Origin: Pedobacter sp. UBA4863
GTDB lineage: Bacteria; Bacteroidota; Bacteroidia; Sphingobacteriales; Sphingobacteriaceae
DNA: 64,000 bases
Assembly (NCBI RefSeq): GCF_002399615.1
Contig: NZ_DHDZ01000040.1
Location: 14,600 to 78,599, forward strand
Reading direction: 5' to 3'
Of this stretch, positions 23,240 through 32,137 are shown one piece after another (within the stretch, counting starts at the first letter, position 1; each line of letters opens with the position of its first letter). A model generated the notes under the pieces. It ran no database searches, was not told the DNA's origin, and was given only the letters and a program-made list of their open reading frames with translations. The position numbers and the translations under genes were made by a program.

Positions 23240-26221
23240 ATGTCAGACGACAAAACCATAATGTTGTTAAAAGCAGCAAAAGAGCTTAACATAGGATTGG
23301 CTACCGCGGTAGAATTCCTTGCTAAGAAGGGCTATGCTGTGGATAATAAGCCTAATACCAAGCTTTCTGGGGAGATGTACAATGCTTTATCTAGAGAGTT
23401 TCAAGGAGATAAAATAGTTAAAGAAGAGGCTAACCAAATTGTTATTGGCAAAATTCGTCGTGATGAACCTGAAGTAACAACTGAAAAAGCTCCCGAAGCT
23501 CCTAAGAAAACCCAAGAGTTTGAGGGTGAAGGCGTGTTGATCAAAAATCTTCATCAGTACACCCCACCGGTAGAAAAACCTGTGGCCGAAAAGCCAGCAG
23601 AAGTAGTAAAAGAAGCGCCGAAAGCACCTGAAGTTGCACCTGCTGAGCCTTTTGAGGAATCGGCTTTGCCTGGTGTTAAAGTGGTGGGTAAAATCAATCT
23701 TAATGATTTAAACCCCAAAACCAGACCAAGTAAAAAAGAGGAAGCTCCTGCGCCAGCTCCTGTAGCAAAAGAAGAGCCGCCGGTAGAGGCAGCACCAAAA
23801 GCTCCAGAAAAGCCCGTAGTGCCTACTAAGGTTGAAGAAAAACCAGCAGCGAGTAAGCCGCCAGTAGAGGTAGTGGCTAAGCCTGTAGAAAATAAACCTA
23901 CACCTGTGGCAGAGAAACCGGTGGTTGAGAAAAAACCTGAAGACGAGGTTATTAAAGCTCGTTCGGTTAAATTGTCGGGGCCAAATATTATTGGTAAAAT
24001 AGAACTTCCAACTACGCCAGATAGAAGAAACCAACCGGTTGCCTCATCGAGCGATAGCGAAGCAGCTAGGCGTAAACGCAAGCGTAAAAAAACGCCTGGA
24101 GCTCCTGGTGCTGGCGGACAGCAACAAGGACAAGGTACTGGTACGCCTGGTACTAACCAACAAGGTGGTGGCCAAAGACAACCTTATCAAGGTAACAACA
24201 ACCGTCCGGGAGGTCAAGGTGGTTATCAAGGAAATAGAAATAATAATCGCCCAGGTTATCAGGGTAATAGAAATAATGCAGGTGGCAACACTCCAAAAGA
24301 GGAACCAACTGAGAAAGAAATCCAAGACCAAATTAAGGCAACGCTTGCTCGTTTAAGCGGCGCCGGTAAATCTGGTAAATTTGCTCAGCGAGCTAAACTT
24401 CGCCGTCAAAAGCGTGATGATGTAGCACTTTCGGCAGAAGAGGCGGCATTAGAGGAAGAATTACAATCAAAGGTGTTAAAAGTAACAGAATTTGTTACGG
24501 CTAACGAATTGGCAAACATGATAGACGTACCGGTAACCAAAATTATTGGAACTTGTATGAGCTTGGGCATGTTCGTGTCGATTAACCAACGTTTAGATGC
24601 AGAAACTTTAACAATTGTTGCTGATGAGTTTGGCTATGAAATACAATTCGTAAAACCAGACGAAGAAGAAGACATTAACATTGAAGAAGAGGACGCAGAA
24701 GAAGACTTAAGTCCAAGAGTTCCGGTGGTAACCATTATGGGGCACGTGGATCATGGTAAAACTTCATTGCTAGATTATATTCGTAAGGCAAATGTGGTAG
24801 CTGGAGAGGCTGGCGGTATTACACAGCACATTGGTGCTTACAAGGTAACTACCAGTGCAGGAAAAGAAATTACGTTTTTAGATACGCCGGGTCACGAAGC
24901 TTTTACGGCAATGCGTGCTCGTGGTGCTAAAGTTGCTGATATTGCCATTATCGTAATTGCATCTGACGATGCGGTGATGCCACAAACTAAAGAGGCAATT
25001 AACCACGCACAAGCTGCGGGCGTGCCTTTAGTATTTGCTTTCACCAAAATAGATAAACCAGGTGCAAATTCTGATAGAATACGCGAACAACTATCTGTCA
25101 TGAATATTTTGGTAGAAGATTGGGGCGGTAAATATCAATCTCAAGAAATTTCGGGTAAGAGCGGCTTAAACGTTGACTTACTATTGGATAAAGTATTGCT
25201 AGAAGCTGAATTATTAGAATTAAAAGCTAATCCGAATAAGAGGGCTACAGGTACTGTAATTGAAGCAACACTTGACAAAGGGCGTGGTATTGTAACTACG
25301 GTTTTGGTACAAGGTGGTACGTTAAGAGTTGGAGATCCAATTTTAGCGGGTAGCTACAGCGGTAGAGTAAAGGCATTATTTAATGAGCGTGGTGCTAAGG
25401 TAAACGAAGCAGGCCCATCTGTACCAGTACAGGTATTGGGTATGCAGGGGGCACCAACCTCTGGAGATAGGTTTAATGCTTTAGAAAGTGAGAACGAAGC
25501 AAGAGATATTGCCAATAAGCGTTTGCAGTTAATGCGTGAGCAGGGATTGCGTACCCAGAAACACATTACATTGGCCGAAATTGGTCGTCGTTTAGCTATT
25601 GGAAACTTTAAAGAACTGAACTTAATCATTAAAGGTGACGTAGATGGTTCTATTGAAGCGTTAGCAGATTCGTTATTGAAACTTTCTACGCCTGAGATAC
25701 AAATCAACGTGATTAGTAAAGCGGTAGGTCAAATTTCTGAAAGTGATGTATTGTTGGCTTCAGCTTCTGATGCGATTATTGTTGGTTTCCAAGTGCGCCC
25801 ATCAACTGGAGCACGTAAGTTGGCAGAGCAAGAGCAAATCGATATCCGTTTGTACTCTATCATTTACGACGCCATTAACGAGATTAAAACTGCGATGGAA
25901 GGTATGTTGGCGCCAGAATTTGAAGAGAAGATTGTGGCTAACGTTGAGATTAGAGAGACTTTCAAAATTTCTAAAGTGGGTACCATTGCAGGCTGTATGG
26001 TGTTAGACGGTAAAATCTCTAGAAACAGCAAGATCCGTATTATACGTGATGGCGTGGTAATCTACACAGGCGAACTGGCTTCGTTAAAACGCTTTAAAGA
26101 CGATGTGAAAGAAGTTTCTAAAGGCTACGAATGTGGTTTAAATATCCAAAACTTTAATAACATTGAAGTAGGCGATATTGTAGAAGCTTACGAACAAGTA
26201 GAGGTTAAACGCAAGTTGTAA
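23240..26221 (+). CDS. infB: translation initiation factor IF-2
   Basis: GTPase that places initiator tRNA on the 30S subunit. An N-terminal IF2N helix bundle (about 1-55) is followed by a long Pro/Ala/Lys/Glu-rich linker with a Gly/Asn/Gln/Arg-rich patch (about 290-355), then a second IF2N segment. The G domain starts near residue 495: GHVDHGKTS, DTPGHEAFTAMRARG, FTKIDKPGA. Domains II-IV end VEAYEQVEVKRKL. Length 993 is normal for Bacteroidota. It ends the operon with a strong terminator. Confidence 0.98.
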   Translation: MSDDKTIMLLKAAKELNIGLATAVEFLAKKGYAVDNKPNTKLSGEMYNALSREFQGDKIVKEEANQIVIGKIRRDEPEVTTEKAPEAPKKTQEFEGEGVLIKNLHQYTPPVEKPVAEKPAEVVKEAPKAPEVAPAEPFEESALPGVKVVGKINLNDLNPKTRPSKKEEAPAPAPVAKEEPPVEAAPKAPEKPVVPTKVEEKPAASKPPVEVVAKPVENKPTPVAEKPVVEKKPEDEVIKARSVKLSGPNIIGKIELPTTPDRRNQPVASSSDSEAARRKRKRKKTPGAPGAGGQQQGQGTGTPGTNQQGGGQRQPYQGNNNRPGGQGGYQGNRNNNRPGYQGNRNNAGGNTPKEEPTEKEIQDQIKATLARLSGAGKSGKFAQRAKLRRQKRDDVALSAEEAALEEELQSKVLKVTEFVTANELANMIDVPVTKIIGTCMSLGMFVSINQRLDAETLTIVADEFGYEIQFVKPDEEEDINIEEEDAEEDLSPRVPVVTIMGHVDHGKTSLLDYIRKANVVAGEAGGITQHIGAYKVTTSAGKEITFLDTPGHEAFTAMRARGAKVADIAIIVIASDDAVMPQTKEAINHAQAAGVPLVFAFTKIDKPGANSDRIREQLSVMNILVEDWGGKYQSQEISGKSGLNVDLLLDKVLLEAELLELKANPNKRATGTVIEATLDKGRGIVTTVLVQGGTLRVGDPILAGSYSGRVKALFNERGAKVNEAGPSVPVQVLGMQGAPTSGDRFNALESENEARDIANKRLQLMREQGLRTQKHITLAEIGRRLAIGNFKELNLIIKGDVDGSIEALADSLLKLSTPEIQINVISKAVGQISESDVLLASASDAIIVGFQVRPSTGARKLAEQEQIDIRLYSIIYDAINEIKTAMEGMLAPEFEEKIVANVEIRETFKISKVGTIAGCMVLDGKISRNSKIRIIRDGVVIYTGELASLKRFKDDVKEVSKGYECGLNIQNFNNIEVGDIVEAYEQVEVKRKL

Positions 26222-26241
26222 CTTTAACTTATTTGATATAG

Positions 26242-26269
26242 AAAAGGAGCGAATATTCGCTCCTTTTTT
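26242..26269 (+). terminator. terminator of the rimP-nusA-infB operon
   Basis: 26242-26267 is a perfect 26-bp palindrome (AAAAGGAGCGAAT and its complement) ending in a T-run. It also serves the convergent methyltransferase gene. Confidence 0.92.
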
Positions 26270-26274
26270 GTCTG

Positions 26275-27015
26275 CTATCTTTTAAACCAAAAACAACCAC
26301 AGCCATAAATTTGCTTGTTCAATAAAGCTTCGTCGGGGTTTACCACTAGCCCCCCATCTTCTTCATCTTCTGGAATAAGAGCAAATTCTTTAAGGGTTAA
26401 GTTGGAAAACAAGGATAATACACTTTCTTTAGTGTATATGCGATGTGCATTAAACATTATTTTACTTTCTCTTCCTAATGGAACAACAAATAATAAATTT
26501 CCTCCCTCTGCTAAAACTCGTTTAAGTTCGGCTATAGCTTTTAAATCCCCATCATAATCTAGGGGGTCAGAATATCTTCCCAGACCAATATGTTCAACAG
26601 TGTGCATGCATGAAATAGATGTAATGCTCTTATCCTTAAAAGGCAGGTCTAACAAGTTTCCAGATAATGAATTTAAATTTGACAATGAAAGGTTTGCTGG
26701 CCTATAATCATAAAAATCAACTGGGATGAAAGCAGATAAGATAGAGCAGAAATGCAAAGTAGAGGATATGTCAATGTGTCTGACTGGGTTGTAGGATTTA
26801 ATTATTCTCGTAGCCCAAGCAGGGTGATAAACATAATGCCTATCAAAACCAGTATTAGCTGTAGCATCTTCTAGGCAAGGGTATAAATCAACTTTATTTA
26901 AATGAAATCTCTTGAGTGTAGCCCTTTCTTGTTCTTTTAAAATGTCAAACTGATTTAGAAAAGGTCTTGATGGCGATTTTATGTATTTAAAAAAGCGTGT
27001 TATTTTTTTAAGCAT
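26275..27015 (-). CDS. DUF268 / SAM-dependent methyltransferase-like protein
   Basis: A 246-residue protein resembling DUF268 (PF03269) class I methyltransferases found in polysaccharide clusters. SNLNSLSGNLLDLPFKDKSI and SCMHTVEHIGLGRYSDPLDY match the SAM-fold acidic loop and family core; ELKRVLAEGGNLLFVVPLG is the typical post-motif strand. A basic N-terminus lacks a signal peptide. It is the last gene of a minus-strand run: its start overlaps the end of the GT2 gene by 8 bp, so it is cotranscribed with it. Methylation of a sugar or lipid-linked glycan is inferred from context. Confidence 0.75.
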   Translation of the reverse strand: MLKKITRFFKYIKSPSRPFLNQFDILKEQERATLKRFHLNKVDLYPCLEDATANTGFDRHYVYHPAWATRIIKSYNPVRHIDISSTLHFCSILSAFIPVDFYDYRPANLSLSNLNSLSGNLLDLPFKDKSITSISCMHTVEHIGLGRYSDPLDYDGDLKAIAELKRVLAEGGNLLFVVPLGRESKIMFNAHRIYTKESVLSLFSNLTLKEFALIPEDEEDGGLVVNPDEALLNKQIYGCGCFWFKR

Positions 27016-28033
27016 AATTAAAAATGTGTTTTACCGATTTTTTAAATACTTTTCTAAATTGTTTAGATGTAAAAGATTTTAAATTAAAAACTTCGGATGT
27101 AATAAAGATTTTTAGCGCATTTGTTTTAATATTTTGATTCATAACGATAGCGTACCATAATCGGTGTAAGATACCTTTAAATTCTTGTTTGTTATATTTT
27201 CCAATTCTATCATTAGCTAATTTAATTTCACCTAATAATTGATGATAGGATTCCAAATGGAAATGTGATAACTGATTAGAAAAAATCTCATAATACAAAT
27301 CTGTTTTGGTGTCTATTCCCTTAAGCCCAAGGGAAGACAGTATATATGCAATTACCTTTTTTTGGTAAGTAATTAAATTATCAGCATATATCTTAGTTGT
27401 ATTTGTGTTATGAATGCGGTAATCAACTAGAACATCATCTAAGTTAGTGACCACTCCTTTTTCTGACATCCTTACAAAACAATCATAATCTTCGGCTAGC
27501 GGAAAATCTTTATATCCTCCAATGGCCATAAAGGCATCATGCCTAAACATTGTTGAGGAGTTTATAAATGGATTATTCAATATCATATAGGGACCCAAAT
27601 CCTTCCCAGTTATTACTTCAATCATTTTGCCCTCGAACTTACCATTTTCGTCGATTTGGCGACCGTGACCTCCGCATAAAACAACATGAGGGTTTGCGGA
27701 TAGATACTCATATTGCAATTTAATTCTATCAACATGAGCAATGTCGTCACTATCTAATACAGCTAGGTATTTGCCCTTAGCAAGCGTTTTTAACCTATTA
27801 CGGGTAAACACTAAGCCCATATTTTGTTCGTTTTCGTAATAACGGATTCTGTTATCAGAAAATTTTTGTATTACGCTGCTGGTTCGATCTGTTGAACCGT
27901 CGTTGACAATAATTATTTCAAAATCAGTGAAGGTTTGTTCAAGAAGGCTATTAATTGCTTCTTCAATATAGTTTTCTGCGTTAAAGGCTGCGATAAACAC
28001 CGATACTTCTGGTATTTTTATAGTTTTATCCAT
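27008..28033 (-). CDS. family 2 glycosyltransferase
   Basis: An inverting GT-A fold transferase of 341 residues. The nucleotide-sugar site is in VSVFIAAFNAENYIEEAINS and IIVNDGSTDRTSSV. The metal-binding DxD is LAVLDSDDIA (about residue 95), and a likely catalytic region is EDYDCFVRMSE. The C-terminal third has no membrane helix, so the enzyme is cytosolic or peripheral. It overlaps the fucosyltransferase gene by 16 bp and the methyltransferase gene by 8 bp, a tight three-gene unit building a surface glycan. Donor and acceptor cannot be assigned. AT-rich relative to the infB region. Confidence 0.88.
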   Translation of the reverse strand: MDKTIKIPEVSVFIAAFNAENYIEEAINSLLEQTFTDFEIIIVNDGSTDRTSSVIQKFSDNRIRYYENEQNMGLVFTRNRLKTLAKGKYLAVLDSDDIAHVDRIKLQYEYLSANPHVVLCGGHGRQIDENGKFEGKMIEVITGKDLGPYMILNNPFINSSTMFRHDAFMAIGGYKDFPLAEDYDCFVRMSEKGVVTNLDDVLVDYRIHNTNTTKIYADNLITYQKKVIAYILSSLGLKGIDTKTDLYYEIFSNQLSHFHLESYHQLLGEIKLANDRIGKYNKQEFKGILHRLWYAIVMNQNIKTNALKIFITSEVFNLKSFTSKQFRKVFKKSVKHIFNYA

Positions 28034-28866
28034 TCTTTTAATGAAAGAGTAAGCTCAGAATTTTTTATCCATATTGATGGGCTTATTACGATTTTTGATG
28101 GGTTATTATTAAGCCAAGCGCCCCACCAGCTAAAAGAACTGTTTGCAATAATGTTATGCTTGCAATTACTCATTAAGTACATATCAATATAACTGTTTGA
28201 ACCAGTATTCCAATCTATAAATGTCACATCCTCATCTTTAAAGAGATGATTTCTGCACCATGATATATCGTCAGAAAAAATAAAGAACTTTGGGTTTTCT
28301 ACTTTATTCTTTATGTAGGCTATCGCCAAACGGTAATATTCGGAAGTACATATTTCTCCTAGATTGTGGTCTTTTAGGTAATCACCCCTTCTCACGTGCA
28401 CGCTAATACTAGCATTATTTATTATGCTGTTTAAAGTGTTTTTATTTTTTTTGTTTTCAAGGTTAGGAAAATTAAAATCGTTTAAAAGATTCTCTCTAAT
28501 GTTTAGGAAATAGGTTTCATTTTGCCAGTATCCCCACAAGTAGTTATTTCCCTTAGAATAAACATTTGGGTCATAAGAAAACTCTCTTTTTTCTTCTTGA
28601 TAGCTTTTTCTCAAGCCTAGAATTCTCCGTGCTTTCCTATAAACCCATTTTTTTTGCTCTGGCTTCAATAATTCTAAGATGAGCTTTGGAGCTTGTCTAA
28701 TTTGTATTCCAAAAATTCGTGATAGTTCATAGCCGTTATGTCGGTTGTAATTCTCAAAATGAGAAAGATCTACATAGGCACGTATATTTTTATGTTCTAA
28801 ACTTTTATAGAAAGCATATTGAAACATTTGATTTCCTAGACCGCCCAAAAACCTTACAATTTTCAT
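28018..28866 (-). CDS. alpha-1,2-fucosyltransferase (GT11)
   Basis: Transfers L-fucose from GDP-fucose in an alpha-1,2 linkage. It starts MKIVRFLGGLGNQMFQYAF, the GT11 N-terminal signature, and has the donor-binding HVRRGDYL motif near residue 157. FFIFSDDISWCR and the C-terminal NSSFSWWGAWLN box complete the family pattern. Length 282 is typical of bacterial members. It is first in the minus-strand trio and divergent from another GT2 gene (62 bp between starts). Predicts fucose in the cell's surface polysaccharide. Confidence 0.93.
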   Translation of the reverse strand: MKIVRFLGGLGNQMFQYAFYKSLEHKNIRAYVDLSHFENYNRHNGYELSRIFGIQIRQAPKLILELLKPEQKKWVYRKARRILGLRKSYQEEKREFSYDPNVYSKGNNYLWGYWQNETYFLNIRENLLNDFNFPNLENKKNKNTLNSIINNASISVHVRRGDYLKDHNLGEICTSEYYRLAIAYIKNKVENPKFFIFSDDISWCRNHLFKDEDVTFIDWNTGSNSYIDMYLMSNCKHNIIANSSFSWWGAWLNNNPSKIVISPSIWIKNSELTLSLKEWIKL

Positions 28867-28928
28867 ATTGTTTACAAATAAACGTATAAATTTACTAACT
28901 TATATATTAATAAAAGTTTTTGAATCAG

Positions 28929-29870
28929 ATGTTAGTCTCAATTATTATACCTTGCTATAATTACGGAAAATTTATTGGACAAACCCTAGAAAATGTAATT
29001 GCTCAGAGTTACCATAATTTAGAAATTATAGTAATAGATGACGGTTCTACAGATAATACTAAGGATGTAGTTTTAGCTTTTATTGAAAGAGACCAAAGGG
29101 TACAATATTTTTTTCAAGAAAACAAAGGTCTTTCAGCTGCTAGAAATTTTGGTATAGAAAAATCATCTGGTTATTATGTACAGTTCTTAGATGCAGATGA
29201 TGCTCTTTCGCCTAAGAAAATACAAATACAAGTTGAATATCTTGAAAAAAACACTGAAATAGCGATATGTTATGTCGATCCATTTTATTTTAAAGACCAG
29301 AAGGGAGAGCAACGATTTAGCAATATTAACCTAACTGATGTGAGTTGGATGCCCAAATTAACCAAAGAAGCAGATAAGATTGAAACAATAGAACTATTAT
29401 TAGAAGGCAATATAATGCCTGTTAATTCGCCTCTATTGAGACGAAATGTGATTAATACAATTGGAGGGTTTAATGCTCATTTAAATAGTTTAGAAGATTG
29501 GGACTTTTGGTTGAGAGCCGCCTTTTCATTTAAAATAGTTTACTTGCACCATCCCGAAGCTTACTGTTTAATTAGAGTTCATAGAACGAGTATGAGCCAA
29601 GACAGGATGAGGATGATTAAAGCGGAAAATGAAGTTAGGCTACTAATTGACGATTATGTTAGAGGACAGATAGAAATTACTCCAAGTTTAAAAAGGAAAT
29701 TCTTAAAAAAGAATAACAATCATCTGAAATATATTTATAGTTATTTTATACGGATTAAAGGCTTGGGGGCAATACATCTTTTAATTTCAATTTTAAAAAG
29801 ATCAGGATTCTGGCTTTTGGTTAGGTCTTATAAAAAAGCTATTAAGGATTTTAAAAAGGAAGGAATATAA
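28929..29870 (+). CDS. family 2 glycosyltransferase
   Basis: GT-A fold enzyme of 313 residues. MLVSIIIPCYNYGKFIGQTL and IIVIDDGSTDNTKDVV form the nucleotide-binding half. The DxD is VQFLDADDALSP, and SLEDWDFWLRAAF carries the ED motif typical of the catalytic base. The ATG at 28929 is chosen over a TTG three codons earlier. It is the only plus-strand gene within the polysaccharide locus and ends 8 bp from the convergent large transferase. Lys-rich C-terminus. Specificity unknown. Confidence 0.88.
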   Translation: MLVSIIIPCYNYGKFIGQTLENVIAQSYHNLEIIVIDDGSTDNTKDVVLAFIERDQRVQYFFQENKGLSAARNFGIEKSSGYYVQFLDADDALSPKKIQIQVEYLEKNTEIAICYVDPFYFKDQKGEQRFSNINLTDVSWMPKLTKEADKIETIELLLEGNIMPVNSPLLRRNVINTIGGFNAHLNSLEDWDFWLRAAFSFKIVYLHHPEAYCLIRVHRTSMSQDRMRMIKAENEVRLLIDDYVRGQIEITPSLKRKFLKKNNNHLKYIYSYFIRIKGLGAIHLLISILKRSGFWLLVRSYKKAIKDFKKEGI

Positions 29871-29878
29871 AGAGAAGT

Positions 29879-32137
29879 TTATTTTTGATTAGATAATATA
29901 GAGATAATTGCTTTTTTAGCGCTTTCTGGCGAAAAGTTAGCTATAGCATCTTCTGCATTATTATGCAAGTGGTACCAAAGCGTTTCTGACTGATACAGCT
30001 TAATAATGGCATTTGCGAATGTTTGGCTAGTATTTGCAAGCAGTATATGCTTCTCGTTTTCCAGACTCATTCCTTCGGCGCCTATGTCGGTAGTAACTAT
30101 TGGTAACCCATAGCTCAATGCTTGGCCAATTTTTCCTTTCATACCAGCTCCGTACCTCAGTGGGGCAACGAATAACCTGCATGAATTAAAAATTTCATCA
30201 AGATTCTCAACATAACCATGAACAATGATGTTTTGATTTTGTAGAGCAAGAACTTGGTCTGTCGGATTGCTTCCCACTAAGTGTATTTTAATTTGTGGTA
30301 AATGAGCCCAAACTATAGGCATAATTTCATTACAAAGCCATTTTACCGCATCAGTATTTGGCTCATGAGCATAACTTCCTATAAAAAGCAAATCTTTTCT
30401 CTCAGAAAACGAATAGCTATCTTTTACAGTGGAGATAATTTCATGTATGTTAGGAATGACTACAGTATTCTTTATTCCTTCTTTTTGCAACATAGTCTGC
30501 TCAATATCAGTTATACAGATCGTTGTATCTGCAAGTTTCGCTAGATTCAGCTCTAGTGCTTTGTAGTACTCTGCTAGCTCCTTTTTTTTGGCAGATCCAG
30601 TCAAGTCAGCATCACGTTGGATCCTAACGTAGTGAAGATCTACGGTGTCGTAGAACCATTTTGCTTTTTCATTAGTATCCTTGATATAACTATATTTATG
30701 GTTGTTTTCTGGTCTTGAGGCCCAAACATATGTACAGTCTTTAGCTGCGCTAATAATGTCTTCTCTAAATTTGCGACGTCCTATATATTTTACTATTACT
30801 TCTATTCCGTTTCCAACCAATAAATCGTAATAGGGCTGTTGAGGGACGCCTTTATTGGTAATAAATATGATTTGTAAATCTAGTTCTTTAAAAATTTTTA
30901 ATAATTGATACATGCGATAAGAACCAGAGTCTTTATCGAAAAGAGGTAAGTCCCAGTCAATTACAACAATTTTTTCCGATTTAAGATACCTGCGATAGGC
31001 AGAAGGGTCGTTTGGCAATGCGTGATTTCTAAGAACCTCCTTCCATTTACTAAAAAACTTTTCTTTGTTAATATCTTGATAGCTTTTTATATTGCCTTTT
31101 TTTGCTGTTTTCCCAGAACTTGCCCCTTCAAAATGAACAAGCGATGATAAAGGTTGGTAAACTACTTTTTTATTGAGCACATTCTTTATAGAAAGACATA
31201 AATCGGTGTCTTCATAATAGGCAGGAGCAAATCTCTCGTCAAATCCTCCTAAGAGATTAAAATCTTCTTTCCTAAACAGGATGCTAGCTCCAGAGCAATA
31301 GTCTGTTTCTCTAGAAAAATTGTAAGCAAAGTAATTAGGGTCTCCATAATTGCCAAAGTTGCATGCCGAGGCATCATTATATACCAAACCACCTGCTTCT
31401 TGTAGTAACCCAAAAGGATAGATCAATTTAGAGCCTACAAGTCCAATTGATGAATCCCTTTCGATAGTTTTTACAAGTTCAGATAACCAGTTGTCTAGAA
31501 TAATAGTGTCATTATTTAAAAGACATATATATGGGCTCGAAGCCAAAGTTATCCCTCGTTGGCAAGAATGTAAAAACCCTAAATTAGTATCGTTGTTAAT
31601 TAAATTTAGACCTTTTACTTCTCCTAAAATTTCTTTAGTTTGATCAGAAGATGCATCATTTACAACGATAATCTCGTAAGGAATTTCTTCTGTTAAGTTG
31701 ATTTTTAGAGACTTTAAACAAGTTATTGTGTGTGAAAATTGATTATGTACTGGGATGATGATTGAAACTTTGGGACTGTCGTATTTCTTGAAATTTAGTT
31801 GGTCGTCTTTTAATGCTATATGATAATAAGCTGGAAGATATTTTGGGTGTACAAAAAAGCGTAATCCGAAAAACCGAGCAAGTAACTCTAAAAAGTTCTC
31901 TTTTAATGTAATTCCTTTTTTTAAAGGGAGAGACTTCGATTCAAAATTAAACCCACGCAATAAGATGAGCACAGCTCTAATAAGGAAGGATAAATATGTT
32001 AATGGGTTTACAAAAAACTTTAATAGTAAACCCTGATCCTTTTTTCTATAGTATTTCTTGTTTATTCTTAGACATACTTTATAATCAATTTTAGCTATCC
32101 ATTTTGGGCCTTTACTTTTGCTCATTTCATTAATCAT
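29879..32137 (-). CDS. two-domain glycosyltransferase (GT2 + GT4-like)
   Basis: A 752-residue fusion. The N-terminal part has a hydrophobic patch (about 40-65), then a GT2 domain (about 120-360: VSIIIPVHNQFSHTI, IVVNDASSDQTKEI, CLLNNDTII, YYEDTDLCLSIK). The C-terminal part (about 390-745) looks like a GT-B GT4 enzyme: LLFIGSYAHEPNTDAVKWL, KIHLVGSN, PLRYGAGMKGKIGQALSYGL. One protein may thus add two successive sugars. Its start overlaps the end of the ABC exporter gene by 8 bp, so exporter and transferase are cotranscribed. Confidence 0.85.
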   Translation of the reverse strand: MINEMSKSKGPKWIAKIDYKVCLRINKKYYRKKDQGLLLKFFVNPLTYLSFLIRAVLILLRGFNFESKSLPLKKGITLKENFLELLARFFGLRFFVHPKYLPAYYHIALKDDQLNFKKYDSPKVSIIIPVHNQFSHTITCLKSLKINLTEEIPYEIIVVNDASSDQTKEILGEVKGLNLINNDTNLGFLHSCQRGITLASSPYICLLNNDTIILDNWLSELVKTIERDSSIGLVGSKLIYPFGLLQEAGGLVYNDASACNFGNYGDPNYFAYNFSRETDYCSGASILFRKEDFNLLGGFDERFAPAYYEDTDLCLSIKNVLNKKVVYQPLSSLVHFEGASSGKTAKKGNIKSYQDINKEKFFSKWKEVLRNHALPNDPSAYRRYLKSEKIVVIDWDLPLFDKDSGSYRMYQLLKIFKELDLQIIFITNKGVPQQPYYDLLVGNGIEVIVKYIGRRKFREDIISAAKDCTYVWASRPENNHKYSYIKDTNEKAKWFYDTVDLHYVRIQRDADLTGSAKKKELAEYYKALELNLAKLADTTICITDIEQTMLQKEGIKNTVVIPNIHEIISTVKDSYSFSERKDLLFIGSYAHEPNTDAVKWLCNEIMPIVWAHLPQIKIHLVGSNPTDQVLALQNQNIIVHGYVENLDEIFNSCRLFVAPLRYGAGMKGKIGQALSYGLPIVTTDIGAEGMSLENEKHILLANTSQTFANAIIKLYQSETLWYHLHNNAEDAIANFSPESAKKAIISILSNQK

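Noticed and set aside
23554..24081. 175-codon Ser/Thr/Gly-rich minus-strand frame inside infB
   Set aside because: Shadow of the Pro/Ala/Lys-rich IF2 linker; low complexity and no start context.
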